The translations under genes were made by a program, and so were the position numbers. Below, one piece after another: positions 24,649 through 32,760 of a DNA stretch of 64,000 nt. The notes beneath the pieces were generated by a model. It ran no database searches and was not told where the DNA came from. It worked only from the letters and a program-made list of their open reading frames with translations. Source of the DNA: Chelatococcus asaccharovorans (lineage in GTDB: Bacteria; Pseudomonadota; Alphaproteobacteria; Rhizobiales; Beijerinckiaceae); assembly GCF_003201475.1 (NCBI RefSeq), contig NZ_QJJK01000015.1:62001-126000 (forward strand), in the 5' to 3' direction. The stretch's first letter is position 1, and the number at the start of each line of letters is the position of its first letter.

Positions 24649-25716
24649 ATGGCCAAGGTCCCGCCGGACGATCTGCTGCAGACTGTCCTTCGTTCCGCGC
24701 CCCGCGAGCGGCTCGGCACGACGCGTTCCCGCATGGAGGATGTCGCGCGGCTCGCGGGCGTCTCGACCGCGACGGTCTCGCGTGCGCTGCGCCAGCCCGA
24801 CAGGGTTTCGCCTGCCGTCCGGGCGCGGGTGGACGAGGCCGTCGAGCGCCTGTCGTATCGGCGCAATCTCATGGCCGGTGCCCTGGCAAGCGCCCGCAGC
24901 ATGACCATCGGCGTCATCATCCCCTCGATGATCAACTCGTTCTTCTCGGCCACCGTCGAGGCCATGGAAGAGGGGTTGGAGGGGAGCGGCTATCAACTGC
25001 TGATCGGCAACAGTCGCCATTCCATGGAGATCGAAGAACGGCTCGTTGCCTCCGTGATGGCGTGGTCTCCCGCCGCGATCGTGCTCACAGGCCGCCGCCA
25101 CAGCCGCGAGACCATCAGGATGGCGCTCGACGCCGATATTCCGATCGTCGAGATGTGGGAACTCTCCGATCACCCCATCGACACCATCGTCGGCTTTTCG
25201 CAGCGCGCCGCGGGCAGGATCGTGGTGCGCCATTTCGCCGAGCGCGGCGCACGCAAGCTCGGCTTCATCGGTGCGATGCTCGATCGCGACTATCGTGCCG
25301 TGGATCGCTATGCGGGCTTTGTCGAGGCCGCTGCCGAGGCGGGCTTTGCGCCGCCGGTCGAATATCGCTTCGAGAAAAGGGCAAGTGCGATCGGCGGCAG
25401 CGAGGCGCTCAGGGCCCTGATGGCGCAGCACCCGGATGTGGACGCGGTGTTCTGCACCAACGACATTCTCGCGTTGGGGGGATTGTTCGAGGCGCAGCGC
25501 CAGGGTTGGTCCGTGCCTGGCCGCCTGCGGATCTGCGGCTTCGGCGATCTCGAATTTGCCGCGGCAAGCGAGCCCGCGCTCACCACGGTGCGCCCGCCGC
25601 GCGGCGCGATCGGCACGAAAGTCGCTGAGGTTCTGCTGTCCCGCCTGGGGGGAAAACCCGCGGGGCAGACCATCTTCGATCTCGGTTTCGAGCTCGTCGC
25701 GCGTGGCTCGACCTGA
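24649..25716 (+). CDS. LacI family transcriptional regulator
   Basis: A 355-residue repressor. The helix-turn-helix and hinge are at about residues 29-75 (MEDVARLAGVSTATVSRALR), followed by a periplasmic-binding-protein-like domain from residue 85 (MTIGVIIPSMINSFFSATVE). It resembles the gluconate-operon GntR branch of the LacI family. The ATG at 24649 has GGGAGAG directly upstream; about 28 residues precede the helix-turn-helix. It follows the dehydratase on the same strand and converges with the enolase gene, and probably acts at 22612-22625. Confidence 0.88.
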   Translation: MAKVPPDDLLQTVLRSAPRERLGTTRSRMEDVARLAGVSTATVSRALRQPDRVSPAVRARVDEAVERLSYRRNLMAGALASARSMTIGVIIPSMINSFFSATVEAMEEGLEGSGYQLLIGNSRHSMEIEERLVASVMAWSPAAIVLTGRRHSRETIRMALDADIPIVEMWELSDHPIDTIVGFSQRAAGRIVVRHFAERGARKLGFIGAMLDRDYRAVDRYAGFVEAAAEAGFAPPVEYRFEKRASAIGGSEALRALMAQHPDVDAVFCTNDILALGGLFEAQRQGWSVPGRLRICGFGDLEFAAASEPALTTVRPPRGAIGTKVAEVLLSRLGGKPAGQTIFDLGFELVARGST

Positions 25717-25748
25717 CGCGCCTTCGCCTCGCTTACCGGGGAGCGAAG

Positions 25749-26900
25749 TTAGCCTTCGTTGAGTTGCGCCAGCGCCTCCACATCTGGACGGAGGCCAAGA
25801 CCCGGGGCATCGCCCAGTAGAACGCACCCATCGGCAAGCGGCATCAGCCCTGCGATGAGCCTGTCGCGCCAGGGGTTCGGATTGGTGTCGATTTCGAGGA
25901 GCCCGTCCCCCCCGGCCGCGGCGAGAAGATGCGCCGATGCCAGAAGCCCGACGCCGCCGCCGAGATAATGCGGACAATAGGTGAGGCCGGCCGCGCGCGC
26001 CCTGCGGGCCACATCGAGGCAGCCGGAGAGCCCGCCCCATTTTGCCGCGTCGGGTTGAATGAAACGCAGGGCGCGGCTGTCGATCGCGGCTGCGAATTCG
26101 GCTGTCGCGTTCATGTTCTCGCCGGCCGCGAGGGGAATGGGGGTGGCCTCGGCCACCGCCTGCCATTCCGCCTCCGGCCTGTCGGCGGCAAGCGGTTCTT
26201 CCAGCCAGGCCAGGTCATAGGCCGCGAAGGCCCGGCCGAGCCGGATCGCCTCCGCGCACGCCCAGCCCTGGTTGGCGTCGATCATCAATGTCGCCCCGTC
26301 GCCGATCGCCATGCGGATCGCGTCGAGCGCGCGGCGATCGACCGCCTCGCCGAAACCGACCTTGAGCTTGAAGGCGCGATGGCCCCGCGCCTGCTCGGCC
26401 GCTGCAATCGCCGCAGGCTGTTCGGGACCGATGCCGCTGGCATAGGCGCGTACCTGCCGTGCGCAAGGGCCCTCGAGCCCGTAGGCCTCCCGGAGAAAGG
26501 CGTGCAGCGGCAAGCCTGCCCGGCGGGCGCCAAGATCATGGCAGGCCATGTCGAAGCCCGCTGCAACCTGGCGCAGCGGTCCCCACTCGCCGGATTGGAG
26601 CGCCAGGATGTGCAGGGCCTGCATCAGCCGCGCGAATATCGTGCTGACCGGAAGGGGAGACAGCCGCTGGAGCAGCGGCCCCACCGTTGCCAAGGCCAGC
26701 CGCGCGCGGTGCTCGGCGCCAACGGACGGAAAGTTGCACCAGACCTCGCCAAGGCCGCGATGGCCCTCGCGATCGCGGACCTCGATAAATACGGCCGGCC
26801 GGTCGGTCATGATGCCGAAGGAGGTGCGCACCGGCGTCTCGATCGGCGCCCGCAGGGCGATGGCCTTGATCTCCGTGATGGCGACGATATCCACACTCAC
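25749..26900 (-). CDS. Enolase-superfamily enzyme, mandelate racemase/muconate lactonising subgroup
   Basis: A 383-residue protein starting at GTG 26900 (VSVDIVAITEIK); further upstream codons overlap the divergent IclR promoter and are unlikely. Active-site residues are Lys178-x-Lys180 (AFKLK), metal ligands Asp208 (IDANQ), Glu234 (LEEPL) and Glu261 (GENMN), and the dyad Asp284 (QPDAAKWGG) with His311 (CPHYLGGG). Glu as third ligand separates it from the glucarate-type enzyme at 8080. It may be a dehydratase, racemase or cycloisomerase. The IclR gene across the promoter is its probable regulator. Confidence 0.83.
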   Translation of the reverse strand: MSVDIVAITEIKAIALRAPIETPVRTSFGIMTDRPAVFIEVRDREGHRGLGEVWCNFPSVGAEHRARLALATVGPLLQRLSPLPVSTIFARLMQALHILALQSGEWGPLRQVAAGFDMACHDLGARRAGLPLHAFLREAYGLEGPCARQVRAYASGIGPEQPAAIAAAEQARGHRAFKLKVGFGEAVDRRALDAIRMAIGDGATLMIDANQGWACAEAIRLGRAFAAYDLAWLEEPLAADRPEAEWQAVAEATPIPLAAGENMNATAEFAAAIDSRALRFIQPDAAKWGGLSGCLDVARRARAAGLTYCPHYLGGGVGLLASAHLLAAAGGDGLLEIDTNPNPWRDRLIAGLMPLADGCVLLGDAPGLGLRPDVEALAQLNEG

Positions 26901-26959
26901 CCTGTAGCCCTTCGTCCAATTGCGAGCTGTTGATTCATGGAGGTGTTGCGATAGATGAA

Positions 26960-26974
26960 ATTCTGTTTCAGAAT
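26960..26974. promoter_or_regulatory. Candidate IclR operator
   Basis: ATTCTG-TTT-CAGAAT is a perfect inverted repeat with a 3-base centre in the 91-base spacer between the enolase and iclR genes, ending 17 bases before the IclR ATG. Its layout resembles IclR-family sites of the ATTCCG-n3-CGGAAT type, so control of both genes is likely. Confidence 0.55.
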
Positions 26975-26991
26975 ATGGCAATATAAAACAA

Positions 26992-27870
26992 ATGTGGCCC
27001 TCGGAGCCAGTGGTCTTGACCAACCTCATTCCTGAAAGCGATGCATTGGAGCGCATGGGCTCGGCCGACAGCGCAGGGCCGGATGCGGCAGGGGCTCCCT
27101 CCTCCGTGCGCGTGATCGACCGGACCATGAGTATCTTACGGGTGCTCGCCGATAGCGCGGATTCAATGACCTTGACGGAACTCAGCCAGCGGGTCGATCT
27201 TCACAAGTCGACGGTGTTGCGTTTTCTCAAGACGTTGGAGAAGGGTGGCTTCGTCGCCAGCGGCCAGAACGGCAAGGGCTGGCGGCCGGGTCCCGTCTTC
27301 CTGGACATCCGGTCGCGCAGCATAGCCAGGCATGATCTGGCGGGGCTGGCGCGCCCGTTGATGGAAGAGGCATGCAGCCAGACCGGCGAGACCATCCAGC
27401 TCGCCATTCTTCCCGACACGAGCATCGTCTATCTCGCGAAGGTCGAGCCACTCGATCCACCGCTCAGGATCAACACGCAGATCGGCGCGCGTAGGCCGAT
27501 CCATTGCACGGCCCTTGGCAAGGCAATCGCGGCTTATCGCGATCCGGCCGAAGTGGACGCCATTCTCAAGGAGGCGGGCATGCCGGCCTTCACCGCCCGG
27601 ACGCTCACCAGCGCCGAGGCCTTGCATCAGGCCCTCGCCAAGGTCCGCGCCGACGGCTTTGCGGTGGACGATCGCGAATACAACGATCTCGTGTCCTGTG
27701 TGGCGGCGCCGATCCGCAATGGCGAGGGCACAGTGGTCGCCGCGCTCAGCATTTCCAGTCTCGGGCAAACGGCAAGTGCCCCGCGCTTTCCCGAATTGAT
27801 CGCCGTCGCGCGGGATACGGCGGCGCGCATCGGTGAATTGCTGGGATGGCATAGCCAGACGCCGCGGTGA
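26992..27870 (+). CDS. IclR family transcriptional regulator
   Basis: A 292-residue regulator. The winged helix is near residues 38-100 (SILRVLADSADSMTLTELSQ then HKSTVLRFLKTLEKGGFV), and the GAF-like effector domain follows, ending LVSCVAAPIRNGEG, a segment that carries the family's conserved Cys. ATG 26992 is the most upstream in-frame start. It is divergent from the enolase-superfamily gene and 112 bases upstream of the amidohydrolase gene. The effector is likely a sugar acid or keto acid of the adjacent pathway. Confidence 0.88.
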   Translation: MWPSEPVVLTNLIPESDALERMGSADSAGPDAAGAPSSVRVIDRTMSILRVLADSADSMTLTELSQRVDLHKSTVLRFLKTLEKGGFVASGQNGKGWRPGPVFLDIRSRSIARHDLAGLARPLMEEACSQTGETIQLAILPDTSIVYLAKVEPLDPPLRINTQIGARRPIHCTALGKAIAAYRDPAEVDAILKEAGMPAFTARTLTSAEALHQALAKVRADGFAVDDREYNDLVSCVAAPIRNGEGTVVAALSISSLGQTASAPRFPELIAVARDTAARIGELLGWHSQTPR

Positions 27871-27982
27871 TGATAAGCTTTGCGAAGGCTGAGCGCCCGC
27901 CGTGCGCTTGGACTGCGCGCGATAGCCTCCGCCGCAGCGGGCATGGGACGCTTTGCTCCGGCAAATGATCGGGAGAGATGGT

Positions 27983-29194
27983 GTGGTCGAGACTTCCAGC
28001 GCAGGTATGCCGCGTCAAGCCGAGGGAGAGGGGCGGTTCGACCGTGTCCTCAAGGGCGGGCGCGTCATCGATCCGCGCAACGGCATCGATGCCGTCATGG
28101 ACATCGGTATCCGGGACGGCCGGATCGCCGCGGTTGCGGCGGGGCTTGAGGCCGGCTCTGCCCCGGTCGACGATATGGCGGGCCATATCGTGGCGCCGGG
28201 GCTGATCGATATCCACACGCATGTCTACCACAAGGCGACGTCGCTGAGCGTGGATCCTGACCCGGTGGCGCGGCGCTCTGCGGTGACAACACTGGTCGAC
28301 GCCGGCAGCGCGGGCGCGGGCAACCTCGACGGTCTCAAGGATTTCGTCGCCGCGCGCTCGGCCTTCAACCTGCTCGCCTATGTCAATATTTCCTTCCCCG
28401 GCATCTTCGCCTTCGACAAGGCCTTCTCGGTTGGCGAGGCCACGGTGCGCGACCTCCTCAATGTCGAGCGCTGCGTGGAAGCCGTGGAGGCCCATCGGGA
28501 TTTCGTCGTCGGCATCAAGGTGCGCATCGGCGACAAGACGTCGGGCGATGTCGGCCTTGAGGCGCTCGACCGGGCGATCGCCGCCGCCGAGCGCACGGGG
28601 CTGCCGGTGATGACGCATATCGGCGGGCCACCGCCATCCTACGAGGACGTCCTCGCGCGCATGCGGCCGGGGGACATCCTCACCCATTGCTTCCGCCCTG
28701 CGCCTAACGCGCCGGTGGATGGGGAGAGGCTCGTGCTCCCCGCACTGCGTGAGGCGCGCGAACGCGGTGTGCTGTTCGACATCGGCCATGGGATGGGCGC
28801 TTTCGGCTTCGACAGCGCCGAGGCGGCGCTTGCCGACGGCTTCCCGCCCGACATGATTTCCAGCGATGTCCACGTCATGTCCATCAAAGGACCGGCTTAT
28901 GATCTTCTGCACACCATGAGCAAATTGATGTGCTGTGGGGTCGGCGTCACCGATGCCATTGCCATGGTGACCGATGCGCCGGCCAAAGCCACGAACCGTG
29001 AGCACATCGGCCATCTCGGCGTGGGCGCCGCCGCCGACATCAGCGTGCTGGATCTCGTGGAGGTCGCCGTGCCCTTCGTCGATGTCATCGGCCATCGGCG
29101 TGAGGGCATGCGACTGCTGAAGCCTCACGCCCTCTATGTGGCGGGCAAGCCGGAAGCGGTTGCGGCGCGGCCCTTCGAGCCGGATGGGACGTGA
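27983..29194 (+). CDS. Amidohydrolase/deacetylase family metallohydrolase
   Basis: A roughly 403-residue binuclear metal hydrolase of the dihydroorotase-like group. Motifs are the HxH in DIHTHVYH, the bridging Lys in VGIKVRIGD, His residues in MTHIGG and LTHCF, and the catalytic Asp in ISSDVH. The start is uncertain: GTG 27983 has the best ribosome site (GGGAGAG, 5 bases), ATG 27965 would add six residues. Relatives act on N-acetylated or carbamoylated amino and sugar acids and are often next to aldolases, as here (29337). Confidence 0.82.
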   Translation: MVETSSAGMPRQAEGEGRFDRVLKGGRVIDPRNGIDAVMDIGIRDGRIAAVAAGLEAGSAPVDDMAGHIVAPGLIDIHTHVYHKATSLSVDPDPVARRSAVTTLVDAGSAGAGNLDGLKDFVAARSAFNLLAYVNISFPGIFAFDKAFSVGEATVRDLLNVERCVEAVEAHRDFVVGIKVRIGDKTSGDVGLEALDRAIAAAERTGLPVMTHIGGPPPSYEDVLARMRPGDILTHCFRPAPNAPVDGERLVLPALREARERGVLFDIGHGMGAFGFDSAEAALADGFPPDMISSDVHVMSIKGPAYDLLHTMSKLMCCGVGVTDAIAMVTDAPAKATNREHIGHLGVGAAADISVLDLVEVAVPFVDVIGHRREGMRLLKPHALYVAGKPEAVAARPFEPDGT

Positions 29195-29218
29195 ACGGTC
29201 GTTAAGTAAAAGTTTCAT

Positions 29219-29241
29219 CAGTTGGCACTCTGTGCCTACTG
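29219..29241. promoter_or_regulatory. Dyad between amidohydrolase and aldolase genes
   Basis: CAGTTGGCAC (29219-29228), TCT, GTGCCTACTG (29232-29241) form an inverted repeat with one mismatched pair, in the 142-base spacer upstream of the aldolase. It could be an operator or a weak terminator hairpin; it lacks a T-run. Confidence 0.35.
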
Positions 29242-29336
29242 GTGGAATTTTAGTTGCAAATCGGAAGGGGGATCGTATCGTCTGACGCGAGCGCGTCATG
29301 GTGCGCCATGGGAATGATTGCAGGGAGAATAGGCTG

Positions 29337-30155
29337 ATGTCGGTTGCCGGTGCGCTGGAGTCTGATGCGTTTCCCGCCAATCCCTTCCGCAACGCGCTCT
29401 CGCGTGGCGGCCCGCTGATCGGCGTATGGTCCATGCTGAATTCCGTCGATGCGACGGAGGCGCTCTGCTGGGCGGGCTATGACTGGATCCTCATCGACGG
29501 CGAGCATGCACCGGTGTCGCTCCACGACGCGATGACCCATTGCCGGACGGTGGCCGGCACGCCGACGATCCCGATCGTCCGGCTCCTGTGGAACGATCCG
29601 CTCCTGCTCAAGAGCCATCTCGACGCCGGCATCGGTACGATCATGCTGCCCTATGTGCAGAGCGCCGACGAGGCGCGCCAGGCCGTCAAGGCCATGCGCT
29701 ACCCGCCGCGCGGCGCGCGCGGCATCGCCGCCATGCACCGCGGCAGCCGCTATTCGCGCATCAAGGACTATGCGAAACGCGCCGACGAGACGCTGTTCCT
29801 CATCGTCCAGATCGAGACGAAAGAGGCGCTGGACAATTGCGAGGCGATCGCGGCCGTGGACGGCGTCGATGCCGTGTTCTTCGGGCCGGGCGATCTCGCG
29901 GCGAGCATGGGCCTGACCGGCCAGGCCTCGCATCCCGATGTCACAGCCGCCATCGAGGAGGGCCTGAGGCGATGTCGTCCGTCGGGCAAGGCCGTAGGCG
30001 TACTCGCGCCGAACGACGCGATCGCCGAGCGGCATATCCGTTCCGGGTTTGATTTCGTCTCGGTCGCGAATGATTTGGGTATGCTCGTGCAACGGGCCGA
30101 TCAAGCTGCGGCACATTTCCGCGAGATCGTTGCCGGAGCGAACGGGAGGGGCTGA
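29337..30155 (+). CDS. HpcH/HpaI family aldolase (class II pyruvate aldolase)
   Basis: A 272-residue TIM-barrel aldolase. The catalytic/active-site segments are LIDGEHAP near residue 50, the RGIAAMHRGSRY segment, the metal ligand Glu in VQIETKEA, and the Asp ligand in FFGPGDLAAS. ATG at 29337 follows AGGGAGAATAGG. The family cleaves 2-keto-3-deoxy sugar acids to pyruvate and an aldehyde, which fits the IlvD/Edd dehydratase at 22812. The ABC ATPase gene starts 3 bases after its stop. Confidence 0.87.
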   Translation: MSVAGALESDAFPANPFRNALSRGGPLIGVWSMLNSVDATEALCWAGYDWILIDGEHAPVSLHDAMTHCRTVAGTPTIPIVRLLWNDPLLLKSHLDAGIGTIMLPYVQSADEARQAVKAMRYPPRGARGIAAMHRGSRYSRIKDYAKRADETLFLIVQIETKEALDNCEAIAAVDGVDAVFFGPGDLAASMGLTGQASHPDVTAAIEEGLRRCRPSGKAVGVLAPNDAIAERHIRSGFDFVSVANDLGMLVQRADQAAAHFREIVAGANGRG

Positions 30156-30158
30156 GCG

Positions 30159-31298
30159 ATGGCAACTGTCGAGTTTGTCAAGCTCGTCAAGCGATACGGT
30201 GCCATCGAGGTCGTCCACGCCATCGATCTCGCGATCAATGACGGCGAATTCATCGTGCTTGTCGGCCCGTCCGGCTGTGGCAAGTCGACCTCGCTGAGGA
30301 TGCTGGCCGGCCTCGAGGATATCTCGGCGGGAGAAATCCGCATCGACGGCCGGGTCGTCAACGAGGTTGAGCCGCGCGATCGCGACATCGCCATGGTGTT
30401 CCAGGACTACGCGCTCTACCCGCATATGAGCGTCTACGAGAACATGGCCTTCTCGCTGCAATATCGAAAAGTGCCGAAGCGCGAGATCGACAAGCGGGTG
30501 CGGGAGGCCGCGTCGGTGCTGGGGCTCGATCCCTATCTCAACCGCCGGCCGAAGCAGCTCTCAGGCGGGCAGCGCCAGCGCGTGGCGATGGGGCGGGCCA
30601 TCGTGCGCAAGCCGCAGGTCTTCCTGTTCGACGAGCCCTTGTCGAATCTCGACGCGAAGCTGCGCGGCTCCATGCGCATCGAGATGAAGAAGCTGCACCA
30701 GCGCCTCGGCGTGACGACCGTCTATGTCACGCATGACCAGGTGGAGGCGATGACGCTCGCGGATCGGGTCGTCGTGATGAACGGCGGCCATATCGAGCAG
30801 ATCGGCACGCCCGATGAGGTCTACCACGCCCCCGCCAGCCTGTTCGTGGCCGGCTTCATCGGCGCGCCGACCATGAATCTCATTCCCGCGCGGGTTGAGG
30901 CCGGTGGCTTGAAGTTGGATGGCACCGAGGCCGCCGTTCCCTTGAATGCGGATCTCGATGAAGGCGCGCGCGTGGTGTTCGGCCTGCGCCCGGAGGATGT
31001 CGAGGTGGTGGAGGAGGGGACGCCGCCGCCCGGCTTTGTCGATCTCGCCGCTGTCGTCGAGGTGGTGGAGCCGCTCGGCGCCGATACGCTGGTCTTTACC
31101 AGTCTTGGAACTCATGCGGTCGCCTCGCGCGTGCGGCCGGAGGTGCGCCCGGCGCCCGGCGAGACGGTCAAGCTTCGCTGCAATCTCAGCCGCATGCATC
31201 TCTTCGACGCGGACACGGGGCGCGCCATAGGGGCTCCGCACACCCGCGCCGACAAGGGGCTGGCCGGTGGAGCCGCCAGGGGAGTGGTCCATGCCTGA
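30159..31298 (+). CDS. ABC transporter ATP-binding protein, MalK/UgpC type
   Basis: A 379-residue ATPase. Walker A GPSGCGKST is at residues 36-44, the signature LSGGQRQRVAMGRA at about 136-149, Walker B FLFDEPLSNLDA, switch His in VTHDQVEA, and a C-terminal TOBE-like regulatory domain from about 240. It is the only CUT1-type ATPase in the window and so is the best partner for the permeases at 19211-20961, although it lies about 10 kb away on the other strand. Its end overlaps the next gene by 8 bases. Confidence 0.9.
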   Translation: MATVEFVKLVKRYGAIEVVHAIDLAINDGEFIVLVGPSGCGKSTSLRMLAGLEDISAGEIRIDGRVVNEVEPRDRDIAMVFQDYALYPHMSVYENMAFSLQYRKVPKREIDKRVREAASVLGLDPYLNRRPKQLSGGQRQRVAMGRAIVRKPQVFLFDEPLSNLDAKLRGSMRIEMKKLHQRLGVTTVYVTHDQVEAMTLADRVVVMNGGHIEQIGTPDEVYHAPASLFVAGFIGAPTMNLIPARVEAGGLKLDGTEAAVPLNADLDEGARVVFGLRPEDVEVVEEGTPPPGFVDLAAVVEVVEPLGADTLVFTSLGTHAVASRVRPEVRPAPGETVKLRCNLSRMHLFDADTGRAIGAPHTRADKGLAGGAARGVVHA

Positions 31299-32352
31299 CG
31301 CGGTATCAAGTCCGCAAGCGATGAGCGGATCGCGCAGCCGTGTGGCGCTCGCCGGCTTCGGCGCCTGGGGGCAGATGCACGCGCGGGCACTGGCGGCCAT
31401 CCCGGAGGCCGAACTCGTGGCGATCTATTGTCATGGCGACACCTCGGCCGCCGCCGCGGCCGCGCTCGCGCCGGGCGTTCCCGTCTTTCGCCGCTACGAT
31501 GACGTTCTCGCCTTGGACGCATTGGATGTCGTCAACATCGCGGTTCCGAACGATCGGCATGCGGCCTTTGCCATGGCCGCGCTGAAGGCGGGGCATCATG
31601 TCTTTCTGGAAAAGCCCCTCGGCCTGTCGCTTGATGAATGCGACGCGGTACTCGCCGCGGCACACGCTGCGGGCAGGATGGTCGCCGTCAACCACGAACT
31701 GCGCGTCTCCCACCAGTGGGGCGAGGTGCGCGAGACCATTGCGGCGGGCGATATCGGCCAGGTGACGCACCAGCATTTTTCGCTGTTTCGCCATGCCTTT
31801 CGGCCGGGATCCGGTGGCTGGCGGCGCGATCCCGCCCGCGTCGGCTCCTGGATCCTCGAGGAGCTCGTCCATTTCGTCGATCTCGTGCTGTGGTACGCGC
31901 GGGAGAACGGGCCGCCTGTCCGCCTTCTCGCCCAGTCCACGTCGCCATCCGGCCTGTCGGATACCGTGTCCGTCCTGATGACATGGGCCGACGGCTCGAC
32001 GGCGCTCGTGACGCAATGTCTGGCGGGTTTTCAGCACCACACGCTGCTTGAGATCGCAGGGACGGCCGGCGCCCTCCGCACCTGGTGGGCCGGCGCCTAT
32101 GATCGTACGGCCCATCCGAGCTTCGCCCTCGATGTGCAGCGGCGCGGCGCAAGCGAGGTCGAGACGATCGCCATTCCGCAATCCGGCGAGATCTTCGAGC
32201 TGGAGGAGAACATGCGCCGGGCCCTGCGCGGATTTCACACCGGCGACCTCGTGATGCCCGCCCACGATGCGCGCGCAGCCGTTGGGCTGTGTCTGGCGAT
32301 CGAGCAGAGTATCCGCGAGGGCGGCGCGGTTGAGTTGAGCGGATATATTTGA
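31291..32352 (+). CDS. Gfo/Idh/MocA family oxidoreductase
   Basis: A 353-residue NAD(P)-dependent dehydrogenase. The Rossmann motif is VALAGFGAWGQMHARAL at about residues 17-33, the catalytic segment is FLEKPLGLS, and the His/Asp segment VHFVDLVLWYAR completes the active site. ATG at 31291 follows GGGGAGTGG; it overlaps the ATPase stop. It would oxidise or reduce a sugar or inositol-like compound, perhaps converting an alternative isomer into the main pathway. It precedes a repeat-rich 400-base spacer. Confidence 0.87.
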   Translation: MPDAVSSPQAMSGSRSRVALAGFGAWGQMHARALAAIPEAELVAIYCHGDTSAAAAAALAPGVPVFRRYDDVLALDALDVVNIAVPNDRHAAFAMAALKAGHHVFLEKPLGLSLDECDAVLAAAHAAGRMVAVNHELRVSHQWGEVRETIAAGDIGQVTHQHFSLFRHAFRPGSGGWRRDPARVGSWILEELVHFVDLVLWYARENGPPVRLLAQSTSPSGLSDTVSVLMTWADGSTALVTQCLAGFQHHTLLEIAGTAGALRTWWAGAYDRTAHPSFALDVQRRGASEVETIAIPQSGEIFELEENMRRALRGFHTGDLVMPAHDARAAVGLCLAIEQSIREGGAVELSGYI

Positions 32353-32417
32353 GATGAGGGCGCGGCGCGCCTCATCTGTCATAAAATCAGTCGCGGTGCG
32401 CCATGTTCCGTTATTCT

Positions 32418-32619
32418 GAACCGCCGCGCTGATCCCTCCCCTTCAGGGGAGGGTGGCGCCGCAGGCGCCGGGTGGGGGCCGGGATGACCTGAGCTGAGCC
32501 GGAAGACGGATAGTAACAGCTGCATGCCAGCGCGCATCGCTCGCGCCTCTGTGCCCCACCCGACCTCGCTGGCGCGAGGCCACCCTCCCCTGAAGGGGAG
32601 GGATCAGCGTCGGCGGTTC
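32418..32619. repeat. Element with 31-bp perfect inverted terminal repeats
   Basis: Left arm 32427-32457 and right arm 32579-32609 are perfect 31-base reverse complements; each arm is itself palindromic (CCCTCCCC-TTCA-GGGGAGGG). With a one-base gap the arms extend to GAACCGCCG (32418-32426) and CGGCGGTTC (32611-32619), giving 40-base imperfect termini around about 120 bases of unique DNA that carries no gene. The spacer 32353-32756 holds this element and a second repeat at 32655-32760. It resembles a MITE or an intergenic mosaic element. Confidence 0.75.
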
Positions 32620-32654
32620 CCCACCGCGCCATCCCCGGCGTCGCGTAGCAACGG

Positions 32655-32760
32655 CTAGAGCATTTTCGAGCGAAGTGGACACCGGTTCGCGTGAAGAAAA
32701 TGCGCTAAAACAAAGACATGGAGCATTTTCGCGATTCGGAGAAACGCGAAAATGCTCTAG
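32655..32760. repeat. Mosaic palindromic repeat (RIME-like), copy 2
   Basis: Outer ends CTAGAGCATTTTCG (32655-32668) and CGAAAATGCTCTAG (32747-32760) are perfect 14-base inverted repeats. The first half shares GCATTTTCGAGCGAAG, ACCGGTTCGCGTG and AGAAAATGCGC with copy 1 at 20980-21085; the second half is a different hairpin (GAGCATTTTCGCG with CGCGAAAATGCTC). The stop codon of the PfkB kinase (32757-32759) lies within the right end. Confidence 0.8.

Noticed and set aside
22749-24965. Long minus-strand open frame over the dehydratase and lacI start
   Set aside because: Antisense shadow: composition is typical of reverse-read GC-rich codons and the plus-strand genes carry complete active-site motifs.
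26901-27128. 76-codon upstream extension of the enolase-superfamily gene
   Set aside because: It would run across the IclR operator and the start of the divergent iclR gene, and adds residues not found in the family.
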